Shown one piece after another: positions 10,960 to 23,190 of a DNA stretch of 64,000 nt. Source of the stretch: Rosa chinensis (taxonomy: Eukaryota; Streptophyta; Magnoliopsida; Rosales; Rosaceae); assembly GCF_002994745.2 (NCBI RefSeq), contig NW_020126830.1:1-64000 (forward strand). Reading direction: 5' to 3'. A program made the position numbers and the translations under genes. Under the pieces are notes generated by a model, which saw only the letters and a program-made list of their open reading frames with translations, was not told the DNA's origin and searched no databases. Each line of letters starts with the position of its first letter. Position 1 is the stretch's first letter.

Positions 10960-12536
10960 TGATGCGGCTGAAATAGCCTACAATTTAACCTGCAAATGTA
11001 GTTGTCAGTATAGGATAGCAGGGATCGTTTAGTCGGGGATTGTGGGTACACTACACAAAAGGTCAGTTAACAAATAAAAAATAAATGGGGGGTTTTGAAT
11101 TTGGTCTAATCTACTTAAAATAAACGAAACAATAAAACTATATACAATGATCGACTTCCTAACTAGACCAATACACTCGAAAATTACTAGTGTAAAACAG
11201 AAATTCATTTAACATGCTACAAAAATGTGCCACTTAAATGCCTAGATAAGAGCAAATGAAAGCCTCAGCGGATCAATTTATCTGATTCGTTCTAATGTAG
11301 GTTTGGATCGGAAAAGTCCTTACCAGCCTATACTACTAATTTCGAAAACATCAGCGTAATTCTCTAACTAGTAGTATTATCTAACCTCGAATCAACTCAA
11401 CGCGCAAATTAACCATTAACATAGAATTTAATACGTAATTTCAGAATCATTATCATTAAAGCATGATTTTTACACTTTTTAGAACTAATTGCTACTTGTT
11501 TAACTCACGTCTTAACAATAACAATTACTCTTGGCAATAGCAAACACCAAGAACTCTCACGTTATTCTAGCATGCAATTATTAACCTAACTCTGAAAATT
11601 ACCTAAACACGTAAAAGGGCACAAGATTGTAACATGCACATAAAGAATTCTCGAAATTAACTCAAAATAACTGAAATCTCAAAATATTAATAAAATATTC
11701 TAAAATTTCGTGTCTCCAATTACACACCCAATGCAACCACAAACCGAATAAAAATTGTAGTAGAGTCATAGTTACATTTGAAGCTTTCCTAGCGGCTTAG
11801 CAACACGTGATGAACTCGTCTCTGCTATGGTGGGAGCGTCTTGACTCAGCGCCTAAGAGCTTTGTAGATTGATGGATGATGGTGTCACGGTCTTGTAGGT
11901 GATGAAAGTTTAAGGAGTGAATTGGGCAGTCTTGGAATGGTTTTGGCCAGGAAGGATAGGCAATGAATTATCTTGGCTCGGAGTGATTTGGCTGGAAGTG
12001 ATGCAAATCAGTTCTGGACGTTGCCTATTATAGGGGGCATGGTTGGCTTTCACAATGAAACGTTCTTTATGGCCTTAATTCCTCTCATAATGGGGTCTTT
12101 TAACAGCTGAAACGTTTTCTCTTATTTATTTTCCAGTTGAACATTTTCTCCTTTATTCCCCAACTAAAAACGTCTTTCTCTTTATTTCCAGTGAAACGTT
12201 TTCTCCTTTATTTCCTTTCATTGCTTGGTCAATGTTTAAATACTTTTATTTTATGACTCTCCATCATTGTGTTTCCAAGAGTTCCACCAGGAATTTCCTA
12301 AACAGCAGGAGATATCAGAATTTTTCTAGAGAAAATAAGGAATTAAAATGTAAAGACTGCAAAAAGTCGACGTGAGGAATCCTGATCCAGGTAGGATTTT
12401 TCATAATTTTACTTTTTTCGTTATTTCACTCTAACCTCAACAAGACTCTAAAAGATCAATGACTCAAACACTAAATTAAGGGAGAAACAGGCTAATGGGG
12501 TACTATTCAATAATTTGTCACCTTTTGCTCCTATCA
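10960..12536 (-). mobile_element. LTR-C copy C2 (3' LTR of the LTR-C element)
   Basis: It starts tgatgcggctgaaatagcc and ends tttgctcctatca. It aligns end to end with C3 (18678-20386), but with roughly 130 fewer bases, lost one at a time: 'cctcaca' becomes 'cctaca', 'aaccctg' becomes 'aacctg', 'gtccgggg' becomes 'gtcgggg'. The PPT follows at 12537 in reverse. Confidence 0.85.
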
Positions 12537-14100
12537 ACTACCCACTTAGCTTTTGCTAGTCCTTAGCAAAACAAATATAAACAGAACAAGACTAGACAAA
12601 AACAAGTAAATGATCTACTTCCCCTAATGTTGTTCAGAGACTCCAACTCATGCTTTATGTTAACACTTAATCAAATCGCATACTAATTCCATGGTTAATA
12701 AACTTGTGACATTCATATGACTAAGCAATATGGGAATTAGTTATACAGTGAATGATAGCATGTTTCGAACAGTCCAATCAACTCACAGGGCATACTCTCG
12801 ATTTTTTCTCTCAGAATGGGTATGCTTAAAGCTTCATCTCAGTATATGCAAGAGATAATTGTAAGGCAAAAACAGCTTGCATATTTCATCAATAATGCAT
12901 TTTGTGAAGAATTATAAAGACCTCATGAATGACAGTGCACAAATGGACCTAAACATAAGTCGACTGCGTACCTGACTCACGACCAAGACTGCCCATCTCA
13001 GGATCAGTCAGCACTTAAACAGTTGTAATGGGGCTAAGCTACGGTTTTCGAAATGAAGATTAGGATACAAATCTAAGGACCTAGCAGAGCATAAGGACCA
13101 CTTATATCACATTTTTGTGGGCCATTATCATTGTTTGGGCCAACCTTCATCTAACGACATGGAAATGGACAAAGGCATAATTTCAACTTGAGCCTTCTAT
13201 AATTTGAAAGTCCAAAACCACACTTCAACAATTCCCAAGAATTTTCTTTCATTTTCTTCTATTTTGCCGCTTTCTTTCTTTTTTTTTCATTTCATTTTCA
13301 TTTTTTAAGGCAAATTTTTTTTTTCTTCTTTTTTTTCTTGGATTTTCCCCACCCACACTGTCTTTCATCGTCCCCCTACATACTATGTCATGCCTACTAA
13401 GTCCTAAGACAAGGGTAGAGATATCCTGTACTAAGCTCATGGTAGGGTAGTGAGGGTGATGAAACAAAGTTTTCACGTAGGCTCAAGGGTTCATTCTAAG
13501 GAGTCCACGACGGGCACAGTTGGGAACATGCTTGTTGGCTATGGTGGTTACCTAATGCCTTCTATCCTATCCAGAATCAGTGCATATTATGCATACAAGT
13601 TTTGACAGTCACAACAGCCGAGTTCTAGTATCTCTAGTCCATAAAATCTATGGCACATGATCATTGGATTTCCAAGATGATGAGGTTTGCAATACAGCCA
13701 CGAATATCTGAATTTATCAATAAGCACTCGAAAGAAAGTATTTTAGCTCAACAGCTCACTTAGGTCAAATGAATTAGACTATCCTAGCATGCTTAATGAA
13801 CCAAGTTACAATCCTATCTCAATCTTCATACAAGGATACAACGTCGATTAACCACGAATTCAATTAGTCCTATTTTGATTGTCAACCTTCAGCCATGAAT
13901 TCAGAGACATGTCATCCTAGACGTAGGGATCTAAGACTCAAGCACAAAACAAAAAAAAAGACACTAAAAAAAAAACCATAGAATTTTTTTTTTTTTTTTT
14001 TTTTAAGGAAGGGTAAAATAAACAAACAATAAACAAAGACCAAGTACAATTCAACCTAAGCAATGAAGGGATAGAATTTCAAACTCTCGTTGATAGCTCT
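12537..14100 (-). mobile_element. PPT and 3' UTR of the LTR-C element
   Basis: The collapsed purine tract (actacccactta) borders C2. The sequence then parallels 8031-8785 up to about 13245. Beyond that it continues as non-coding, T- and A-rich DNA with long homopolymers (13265-13335, 13980-14005). No credible gene is visible. From about 13090 onward the single-base losses stop. Confidence 0.65.
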
Positions 14101-15418
14101 TCACAGTTCGGTTGAATGGTTGCTCCATGAGCGCTTAATATTTATAGTCCTTCAGCCTGGACTTTTTCCTTGTTCACACGTGCTCATTCCTTGGTTAGGC
14201 ACCGTGTACTTGGTAGCTTCCTGTTTCAGCATCGACCATGAAATCCACCATTGGCCCATTTGATTTTGAGCTCTGCAATATCCTTGATGGGTCGCTGTCC
14301 TACAACCAAGCTTGAGTAGCCGTGTTAAGTTGTTGTTGCCCCGAGCAAGGGACTTCAACAGTTCATCATATTAGGGGCACTCAAAGTATTAGAGAAGGAG
14401 GTGGAGGGACAGAATTGGGATACCAAATTTTAGGTACTGAGGCCTCAAAAACAAACCTGGTGGGCGCTGAGAATCTGACTAGGCCTTGAGGTGGTCTCAA
14501 GGTGTTTCATTGTTGGCCAACGAAAGTTGGGGTGGTCTCTGAGCCCAGGATTGTATGTATTAGGTAGGGTTGTACTCGGGCCTCCTTGACTCCTTGATAC
14601 CCTAGGCGTTAACAATTCCATCCTTCTGGAGAGGCAAGCTGGGGACATTTATCAGTGGGGTGCCCTTGAGTCGAGCACATCCACACACTTGAGCCTTGCT
14701 CCTCCTCCATTAACGTTAGACTTCAGACAGCAAAGTAGACATCTTGTTGACCTTGTCTTCAAGAGCAAGTTAGTGGACACCTCATGTACCCTCCGTTGAG
14801 AGGAAGCACCCCTCATATTGTTGATAGTTAGTGCACGATTAGTAATAGCACCTTGGCATCAGCAGGTGTTATCCATAAGGATCTCCAGCAGCAGCATCTA
14901 ACAGACCGCTCATTAGCGGTGAGTCTTCATAAAATAGTAAGGAGGGACCCTCATCATCCCATGGTTAGGGCATGATGCTACAAGGCCTTAACCTGTCCCA
15001 TAATTGCAGAAATTCTCCTCATTCCTTGCATAATTCATAATCTGCTTCCTCAAACAGTGACCTTTGAGGCAGGAAAGTACTTCGTAAGGAACTGCCCTTC
15101 ATCCTATCCCAGTGTGATAGTGCAGCAGGCAGCTCAATAGCCAAGTCTTGGCCTTGTCCTCCAAAGTAAAGGGAAATGCCTTCATCTTCAAGATATTGAT
15201 ATCAGCTCCTTTAGGGCACATACTCCAAGACAAACCTCGAACTCCTTGAGATGCTTGTGGTGTCTTCACTACTCATCCATGAACTTGGGTAGGTGATGCA
15301 GAAACCCACTCTTTAACTCAAAATCATCATTAAGCCCCCTCCTTGGTTCTGGATAGGCATGCATAAGGCGCAGCACCCCACACTGTAGGATTGGATAGTT
15401 GCTATAGTCTCAGCCATT
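14100..15418 (-). pseudogene. gag: Degenerate gag of the LTR-C element
   Basis: Read on the minus strand, fragments match Element I gag in order. Near 15418 is a plausible start (MAETIATIQ). Near 15200-15120 is a KMKAFPF...LEDKAKTWL capsid stretch. At 14648-14445 is SNTYNPG-like NTYNPGLRDHPNFRW, and at 14358-14152 an NQMGQ segment equivalent to the KTQMGQVVDFM region. Frames change many times and stops are frequent, so no full protein is made. No protease or polymerase follows. Similarity to the autonomous gag indicates a recombined or decayed derivative. Confidence 0.65.
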
Positions 15419-18400
15419 GGTGCTGCACTTGCTCAACACGGGCGTGCTCTTCTCTTCTTCCTTTTGTGTCTGCAACGTCTCTTCAGTGACCTCTTTTCTT
15501 CTTCTCTTTAAGACTTGTTCTTCTCCTTCTTCAGAATGGTCAGGTTGTTGACCTCCTCGGTTGATCTAGTTGAGGGTTATAACCTGAATAGCTAGAGTCC
15601 TGAGAATCCTCCTTTCTAGAGAGGGCGGTCTGAAAAAGTGAGTTCTGCCTTGCTTAGCACGTTCCAATTTTCAACAGCTCCGTAGTCTTATCAGAGACAG
15701 TGGACATTCGGACTTTAAGACCAAATCAAGTGTTAGTAACATGTACAAGGTTCGAATACAACATTATGTCTTTCCTTAACTTTCTAAGTTACTTTTACAT
15801 TTACATACTTAGGTACTGGAAGAGGACCTCGTTTGTGCAATGGGACTATAGAACAGCTACCCTCGACAAGTCATGTTAATCCAATATACCTTAAGCAGGT
15901 CCACATCATTTTTTTTGTTTTTTTTTTTTGTTTTTTATAACATAGTTAATATCTCAATTGATTCAGTTGTAAGTCGAGCCAATAGAAACCACTACTATTG
16001 GTGAGATACGAATAGGGATAGTCGCCCAGACATAAGTCTCTTTCCTTTGTTTCAGAAGGCGGATGGCCAGATTAAGAGGTAAGTGAGAGGGAGGATCATT
16101 TTGGTGATACTACGGAGGCTACCCTCATTGAGGTTAGGCCCCTATCTATCCCACATAGTGGTTTAGGCTCATTCTATAGTATCTCTGAGATCCAATGAAC
16201 CCATCACCCAGGGTCTCTGATGCGCCCGAAAGCGAGCGCATAATTTAACCCTGAAATATCGTTAGTAGTATAAGCAATAGGGATCGTTCTATTCCGGGGA
16301 TTGAGGGTACACCTATCAATGTAGGAAAAAAACAATTAAAAATAAAACAAGTATAATATTTACAAAGATATTCACAGTATAAACATTATTTACGAAAAGG
16401 GGGGAGATTTTGTTTTTGGGTTTGAAAATAATTAGTAAACAAACAATTAAATGCAAAAACATAAATACAATGGAATGAGAGAACAAAGATCAAAACCGAA
16501 ACATATGATTAAAATTGACTCAAACCCTAATATTGTTCATCTAAGTCATGAGAAAGGAGTTGATCATGTGAAACATTCGAAAGCAAATGAATTCCCATTT
16601 TTTACTTTTCAATGCTAATTAACCTAAGCGAAAGCACCTAGATTAATCCTATCAAACATGCAATCAAACCCTAGAAAGCTAGTCAATCATGTCATGTTTA
16701 ACGCATGAAACACATGGAAAGGCTATCAACTCAAGTGTGCAACTTAGTATGAAAAAGTCCACCTAATTGCAATCCTCTTTAATTAAATTCGATCTTTGTA
16801 CAAAACCTTTACTACTTTGATTCAAGTTTACACAAAACGAAAAGTCGATTTCATGTTCTTAAACCTAGCACCAATTATATCGAAACCCTAAGTGTTTGCA
16901 ACCACATAAGTTTAAAATACAAAAGTTATCTATAACGCAAATTTAATTTAACAAACCCACATAAGCAACTCTCGAATCACAATAATATGAATCTGAAAAT
17001 TCTCAATTAATCATAAAAATTCCAGAAATTAATATTTGTTCAAACACATATGTCAACTAGTTCATAACCAACGAAATTCAAAGCAAAGGTTACAAAGGAG
17101 AATCGGATTACACCGTGAGATGGGGATGGTGATGAACGATTGATGTGGTGGTCTCTTGAATCTCGAAAGCAAGCTTCAAGGTTGGAGATGGATGATGGAT
17201 GCTCACGGCTATGCTTCTTCTCCCTTGGCCTTGCTTGAACTCGTGGAGATGACTAGAGGATGGAGAAACTCACGACTATGCTAAGAAGATTTTCTGATTT
17301 TTTTCTAAAGTGTAAATTGTGAAGGAAGAGGAACCCTCTTGACGTTGAGAAAGGGGAGTTTTATATAGGAGCATGGCTAGGGTTCACAAAGTAATCAGAA
17401 TTTTCCACATAGCTTCAACCAATGATAATTCGCCAAGTAAGCTTGTGATGTGTTCCAACCAATCATAATTCTCTAAAATACCTCCCTAATATTTAATTGC
17501 CGAATTTCCTTGAAATTATTCTGATTTTCTTTATGAATTTCGGCCAACATTCCTTTAGGGAATTTAGGGATGAATCTAGACGCCTTTTTAGCTTTTCCTT
17601 GGTGCACACATATTTTCCTTCCATAAATATCTCCCTTGAATCTCTCTTTGATTTATTCCACGTGAAATTCTCAATCAATCACCTTAATTCCCACGTTGTC
17701 ACCTTGTTTTTCCTTAAGTATTACACGGCAAATTTAATCCCCAAGGAAAATATATTTTCCTTTTTTAAAAAAAAAACTCTTCCTTGATTCTCTCCTTGCC
17801 ATGTCATCTTCATGAAGCTTCTCGTTCCATTTATGAACTCAATTAAGCTTATTTATTCCAAAAACCTGAAAATAGAAGCTTTCTAAAATAAGAAATGGAA
17901 ACTTTCTTAAACTAAAATGGAAACTTTCTAAAAATGGAAAATAGAAACTACAAAACGGAAACTTTCTACAATTAGGAACTTTCCCATTCGAAGAATGGAA
18001 ACTTTCCTAAACAGACTTTTATTAAGGAAATAACGCAGAAAATATAGGGAAATAACAGTTAAAATGTCGCATTAAAATGCTCCTATCAGTCTCAACCTAA
18101 GACACCATCCGTATGCGCCCCTTACTCAGCTGGGAAATTAACTAATGTGTTAGACCGTTCTCCAAGTGCTAATAAAGGCCGCCCTCAACCTCAAGGGACC
18201 TGAGTAAGGTACTAATGAAGGGTTTAGGCCAATATTAACAAAAGGGCCCTTGTCTACTCATACGATTTTACACACTTACAACAATTAAGTATTTAGCTAA
18301 ATTCATAACCTAAGTATATTAATCTAAGTGAAACACATACAATTTACAACATACTAAAAAAAAAAACTCATTCTACAATTTACAATATACTGAAAAAAAA

Positions 18401-18652
18401 AAAAAAAAAATCTAAGTGAAACACATTCAATTTACAATATGGTTAAAAAAAAAACATCTTCTACAAATTGTACAACAATGATAAAAGACATGCTTAATTC
18501 TGTAACACTCATAAAACTTAAACTAAATCACAATTAAAGCTTGGCCTAACCGAAATCGCAATTTGTCACCATTCCACAAGTGTAGTACAAAAATTAGCAT
18601 GCATTCTATATACAACAAAATCGATGACACTTTAAGTGCATGGGATTTTAAC
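15419..18652 (-). mobile_element. Leader of the LTR-C element (interrupted by solo LTR-A)
   Basis: This non-coding leader lies between the PBS (18653) and gag. It is split at 16217/18089 by a solo LTR. On the minus strand, bases 15893-15831 contain the block TATATTGGATTAACAT ... GGGTAGCTGTT ... AGTCCCATTGCAC, which is also in the Element I leaders. Bases 18094-18250 (minus) match the 'tcaggtcccttgaggttgag' type block near 41771 of the second leader. There are A/T homopolymers at 15910-15940 and 18357-18452. Confidence 0.6.
16218..18088 (-). mobile_element. Solo LTR-A (A3) with 5-bp target duplication gtctc
   Basis: It starts tgatgcgcccgaaagcgagc on the plus strand and ends aatgctcctatca (1871 bp). 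It is flanked by gtctc at 16213-16217 and 18089-18093. A TATA-like ttatataggag lies near 17353. No internal region is attached, so it formed by LTR-LTR recombination. It is nested at the third level: Element I, then the LTR-C element, then this LTR. Confidence 0.9.
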
Positions 18653-18672
18653 AATCCCCGGCAACGGCGCCA
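18653..18672 (-). other. Primer-binding site of the LTR-C element (tRNA-Asp type)
   Basis: In reverse it reads TGGCGCCGTTGCCGGGGATT, the complement of the plant tRNA-Asp 3' end. It is five bases from the end of LTR C3. This fixes the element's orientation as minus and identifies C3 as the 5' LTR. Confidence 0.9.
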
Positions 18673-18677
18673 AAAAT

Positions 18678-20386
18678 TGATGCGGCTGAAATAGCCTCAC
18701 AATTTAACCCTGCAAAATGTAGTTGTCAGTATAGGATAAGCAGGGATCGTTTAGTCCGGGGATTGTAGGGTACACCTACACAAAAAGGTCAGTTAACAAA
18801 TAAAAAAATAAAATGGGGGGTTTTGAAATTTGGTTCCTAATCTACTTAAAATAAAAACGAAACAAATAAAACTATATACAATGATCGACTTCCCTAACCT
18901 AGACCAATACCACTCGAAAATTACTAAGTGTAAAAACAGAAAATTCATTTCAACATGCTACAAAAATGTGCCCACCTTAAATGCCTAGATAAGAGCCCAA
19001 CTGAAAAGCCTCAGCGGATCAATCCATTTATCTGATTCGTTCTAATGTAGGTTTGGATCGGAAAAATCCTTACCAAGCCTAATACTACTAAATTTCGAAA
19101 ACACTCAGCGTAATTCTCTTAACTAGTAGTATTATCTAACCCTCGAATCAACTCACACGCGCAAATTAACCATTACACATAGAATTTAACACGTAATTTC
19201 CAGAATCATTTAATCATTAAAGCATGATTTTTACCACTTTTTAGAACTAATTGCTACTTGTTTAACTCAGCGTCTTAACAAATAACAATTACTCTTGGCA
19301 AATTAAGCAAACACACAAGAACTCTCACCGTTATTCTAGCATGCAAACTTATTAACCTAACTCTGAAAATTACCTAAACAAGTAAAAGGGCACAAGATTG
19401 TAACATGCATCATAAAAGAATTCTCGAAATTAACTCAATAATAAACTGAAAATCTCAAAAATATTAATGAAAATATTCTAAAAATTTCGTGTCTCCAATT
19501 ACACAACTCACAAATGCAAACCCACAAAACCGAAATAAAAATTGTAAGTAGAGTCATAGTTACACTTTGAAGCTTTCCTCAGCGGCTTAGCAACACGGTG
19601 ATGAACTCGTCTCTGCTATGGTGGTGGAGCGTCCTTGACTCAGCGCCTAAGAGCTTTGTAGATTGATGGATGGATGGTGTCACGGTCTTGTAGGTGATGA
19701 AAGTTTAAGGAGTGAATTGGGCAGTCTTGGAATGGTTTTTGGCCAGGAAGTGATAGGCAATGAATTATCTTGTCTCGGAAGTGATATTGGCTGGGAAGTG
19801 ATGCAAATTCAGTTCTGGACGTTGCCTATTTATAGGGGAGCATTGGTTGGCTTTCACAACTGAAACGTCTCCTTTATGGCCTTAATTCCTCTCATAATGG
19901 GGTCTTTTAACAAGCTGAAACGTTTTTCTCTTATTTATTTTCCAGTTGAAACATCTTTCTCCTTTATTCCCCAACTAAAAAAAACGTCTTTCTCCTTTAT
20001 TCTCCAGCTGAAAACGTCTTTCTCCTTTATTTCCCTTCTTCATTGCTTGGTCAAATGTCTTAAATACTTTATTTTATGACTCCATCATTGCTGTTTCCAA
20101 GAGTTCCACCAGGCAAGGTTTCCTACAACAAGCAGGAGAATATCAGAATTTTCTAGAGAAAATAAAGGGAATTAAAATGTAAAGACCGCAAAAACAGTCG
20201 ACAGTGAGGAATCCTGATCCAGGTAGGATTTTTCATAAATTTTACTTTTTTTCCGCTTATTTCACTCTAAACACTCAACAAGACTCTAAAAACGACTCAA
20301 TGACTCAAAACACTAAACTTAAGGGAGAAACAAGGCTAAAATGGGGCACATATTCAATAATATTGTCACACTTTTTGCTCCTATCA
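18678..20386 (-). mobile_element. LTR-C copy C3 (5' LTR of the LTR-C element)
   Basis: It starts tgatgcggctgaaatagcct and ends tttttgctcctatca (1709 bp). It carries four or so units of a repeat with core 'ctgaaacgtctttctccttt' at 19860-20040. The right flank aggta (20387-20391) re-enters Element I gag. Confidence 0.9.
19826..19837 (-). promoter_or_regulatory. TATA box of LTR-C
   Basis: On the minus strand this reads CCTATAAATAGG-like (ctataaatagg). It sits about 560 bp from the LTR's sense start and is conserved in C1 (near 7500) and C4 (near 45970). It would direct transcription of the element toward decreasing coordinates. Confidence 0.6.
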
Positions 20387-22087
20387 AGGTACTAATTCAG
20401 TTATTGAGGAAAGATTGAACAAACTCACCCTTCTCATAGATCAAGTTGTGAACGCTAAGGGACTTGTGCAAGCTTGTGGGGTCTGTTCTATGCAAGGGCA
20501 TGTGACTGATCAATGCCCTCAACTGACAGATAATGGAGGATGGGAATCCTTGAACGCCATTGGAGGGTACCAAGGGAACCATGGGGGTCCCCATGTCCAA
20601 GATATGATCCTTATTCGAATACCTACAACCCTGGATGGAGGGACCACCCCAACTTCAAGTGGACAAACAATGAGAACACTCAGAATCCCCTTGGAGGAAG
20701 CTTTCAACGTCCTCAAGGGCCTCCCTTTCAAGGACCATCCTTTCAAAGGCCTTATGTGCATAATCAACATGCTTCAGGGAGTTCAAATTCGAATCTCAAC
20801 TATGACAAGATGTTTGAAGCTCTTACCAATTCAACTCAGGCCTTGGTTCAAGGACAACAGACCCATACTAAGGATATTGCAGACCTTAAGACACAAATGG
20901 GCCAAGTTGTGGACTTTATGAGCAAGATTCATGAAACTGGGAAGCTCCCAAGTAACACCATACGAAATCCAAAGGGTAATGTGGAGAATGCATCTGTGGT
21001 GACTACTAGGAGTGGAAAGGTGTTAGTGGATCACCCTAAGAAAGCCAAGGAGGCTCAAGTGGTCATTGAAGTTGAGGAAGACCAAGATATTATCAAGTTG
21101 AACCTTGAGAAGGACCCTGCAACGTCCAAGGGAGAAGCCAGGACGTCCTCACCTTCCAAAGCAAATCCGAAACCTAAAGGTAATGATTCTAACTTGTCTA
21201 ATTCAGTTATTGCTAACCCTTCTTCTTCTTGTATGCCTTTTCCACGCAGATTTGCTAAATCGAAGAAGGATGAGAGTGACCAAGCTATCTTGGAAACTTT
21301 CAAGAAGGTACAGGTAAACTTACCCCTCCTTGAGGCCATAAAGCAAGTGCCTAGATACGCCAAGTTCTTGAAAGAACTTTGTACCACAAGGAGGAGTAAT
21401 CGTGAAAAGGAGGTAGTTAAGGTAAGTGAAAATGTTTCTGCCTTGATTCAGAGGAAACTACCCCACAAATGCAAGGATCCTGGAAGCTTCACCATTTCAT
21501 GCACCATTGGTAACTCTAGGTTTGAGAATGCCATGTTAGACTTAGGGGCATCTGTGAACGTCATGCCCTATTCTGTTTATGAAACCCTAGGTCTAGGTGA
21601 GCTTAAATCTAATAATGTTATCATTCAATTAGCTGACAGGTCTAATGCATACCCTAGAGGTTTGTTGGAAGATGTTCTTGTGCAGGTTAATCATCTTTTC
21701 TTTCCAGCTGACTTCTATGTGTTAGAAATGGAGGACTCTCCTGTGAGTTCAACACCATTGCTATTGGGTCGCCCTTTCTTAAGGACGGCCAGGACCAAGA
21801 TAGATGTATATGATGGCTCTCTCACCATGGAATTTGATGGTGACATTATTGGCTTCAACATATTTGAAGCCATGAGGTATCCTCTTGATGATCATGATTG
21901 TTTTTCTATTGATATTCTGGACAATCTTGCGCAGGAAATGTTTGATATCATGAATGAGGATACTTTGGTCACCACACTCGAGCAAGGAGTGGGCTACACC
22001 AAAGATGGCATCACACTCCAAGAGGATGTGCTCAAGGAAACTTGTGAGGACAAAATCATTGCAAATGTGTCCTTCCTTGAAGCATAA
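20387..22087 (+). pseudogene. gag-PR: Element I gag (nucleocapsid) and aspartic protease
   Basis: Resuming from 10959, the reading gives the gag C-terminus with one zinc knuckle (CGVCSMQGHVTDQC, C-x2-C-x4-H-x4-C, 20472-20515) for RNA binding. The frame shifts near 20590; the downstream frame (20540-22087, 515 residues) carries SNTYNPGWRDHPNFKW. An aspartic protease follows, with the active site LDLGAS near residue 334 and the flap-distal LLLGRPFLRT near 404. The protease would cut Gag-Pol in the particle. An in-frame TAA at 22085-22087 ends it, although pol-like reading continues in the same frame beyond. Apart from the shift it is well preserved. Confidence 0.85.
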
Positions 22088-22231
22088 CCCTTCGTAGGTA
22101 AGTCCCCTCCACCCTTGTCCATTCAGTTATCTACTAATAAGACTCTACCTTTAGTGGTCCAGGCACCAGAACTTGAACTTAAACCTCTTCCAGACCACTT
22201 GAAGTATGTCTACTTAGGGGACAAGGAGACC
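22088..22231 (+). pseudogene. Start of Element I pol, cut off by the LTR-B element
   Basis: In the same frame as the protease, after one TAA, the reading stays open (including LPLVVQAPELELKPLP and LKYVYLGD) up to the insertion. That segment is the usual Athila/Tat lead-in to RT. The inserted 8038 bp, counting the duplicated ttacc, shifts coordinates by 1 modulo 3. The RT at 30276 is therefore in the same original frame. Confidence 0.8.
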
Positions 22232-22689
22232 TTACCTGTCACGCCCCTGATATTACACACATGAAAATCGATATATATAACCCCATAATTATATATGCGT
22301 GAACGTCCAGTCATCAATACAAAATACCTGAAATCTTTTTCCCTTAAACTTACACACTTATTGATGCCCTGAACCCTCAAAGTTAATATACACTCACTCC
22401 AAAGAGTTATATATTACACAAGCTTACGAATTAAATTGTCAACAACAAGATAAACGTAATGCTCCTCAGAGCTCACTACAACGGAAGTCCAAATAACGGT
22501 AAAGTCACAAAATTGGCTTCCTACCGTAAAGCTGCTAGCTCGCTGCCTCAACCTCGATTATCCTAACCTGCAGGATTAACCCCTACACCGTTGGAATGGT
22601 GCACCGGGTTGCCACACAACAAACCCGGTAAGCTTTTGCAAGCCCGTATGAGTAACTCAAACCACACACAACTCACGCCAAAAATAAGG

Positions 22690-23190
22690 AAAACAACTCA
22701 CGCTTTGATTCCTTAAAACACGAAATAAAGGAGAATAACTCACACTTTAATTTCCTTTCAAATCGAAATAAAAGAAAGCAACTCACACCTTGTTTCCTTT
22801 TAAAACGAAACATAGAAAACAACCCACACTTGAATTCTATCAATAAAACATAGAAAACAACGCACACCTTGAATTCTATCAGTTGTACCATAAGCGTACC
22901 CTAGAAAGCAACTCACACCTTGATTTCTATCAGTAAAACATAGAAAGCAACTCACTCCTTGATTTCTATCAGTAAAACATAGAAAACAACTCACTCCTTG
23001 ATTTCTATCAGTAAAACATAGAAAACAACTCACACCTTGTTTCCTATCAAATGTACCATAATCGTACCATAGAAAGCAACTCACACCTTGATTTCTATCA
23101 AAACGTTAATAAGGAAAACAACTCACACCTTGTCCCCTTAAAAACCATTAATAAGGAAGCAACTCACACCTTGTTCCCTAAAAATACGTA
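22690..23190 (-). repeat. 39-bp minisatellite in LTR-B (left copy)
   Basis: About a dozen imperfect tandem units have the form 'catagaaagcaactcac', then 'ctccttgatttctatcagt', then 'aaaa'. Several adjacent units are nearly identical (22920-23040). Because 39 is a multiple of three, the element's sense strand has an open frame with a repeating 13-residue pattern (FTDRNQGVSCFLC). No start signal or family supports translation. Confidence 0.85.

Larger units (their letters stand above)
10960..20386 (-). mobile_element. LTR-C element: non-autonomous Athila/Tat-like element without pol
   Basis: This is a complete insertion inside Element I gag. On the plus strand the order is 3' LTR (C2), PPT, 3' UTR, decayed gag, leader, PBS, 5' LTR (C3). 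Between the 3' UTR and gag there is no protease, RT, RNase H or integrase, so the copy would need enzymes in trans, perhaps from relatives of Element I with the same PBS type. It carries a solo LTR-A in its leader. C2 is 1577 bp and C3 is 1709 bp. The difference is mostly scattered one-base losses in C2. Confidence 0.8.

Noticed and set aside
17493..17787. Small coding genes in LTR-A (also the 32175-32375 and 62401-62601 frames)
   Set aside because: The same reading recurs on whichever strand the LTR lies, in U3 upstream of or around the TATA box. It is shared repeat sequence, with no start context or domain.
6399..20386. One large element bounded by C1 and C3
   Set aside because: C2 already pairs with C3, with consistent PPT, PBS and a probable target duplication. 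C1's flank does not match the base run after C3, and its interior ends at about 8785.
22690..23190. CRISPR-like array of regular repeats
   Set aside because: The units are contiguous 39-bp tandem copies with no unique spacers, they lie inside a plant retrotransposon LTR, and they have an identical counterpart in the partner LTR.
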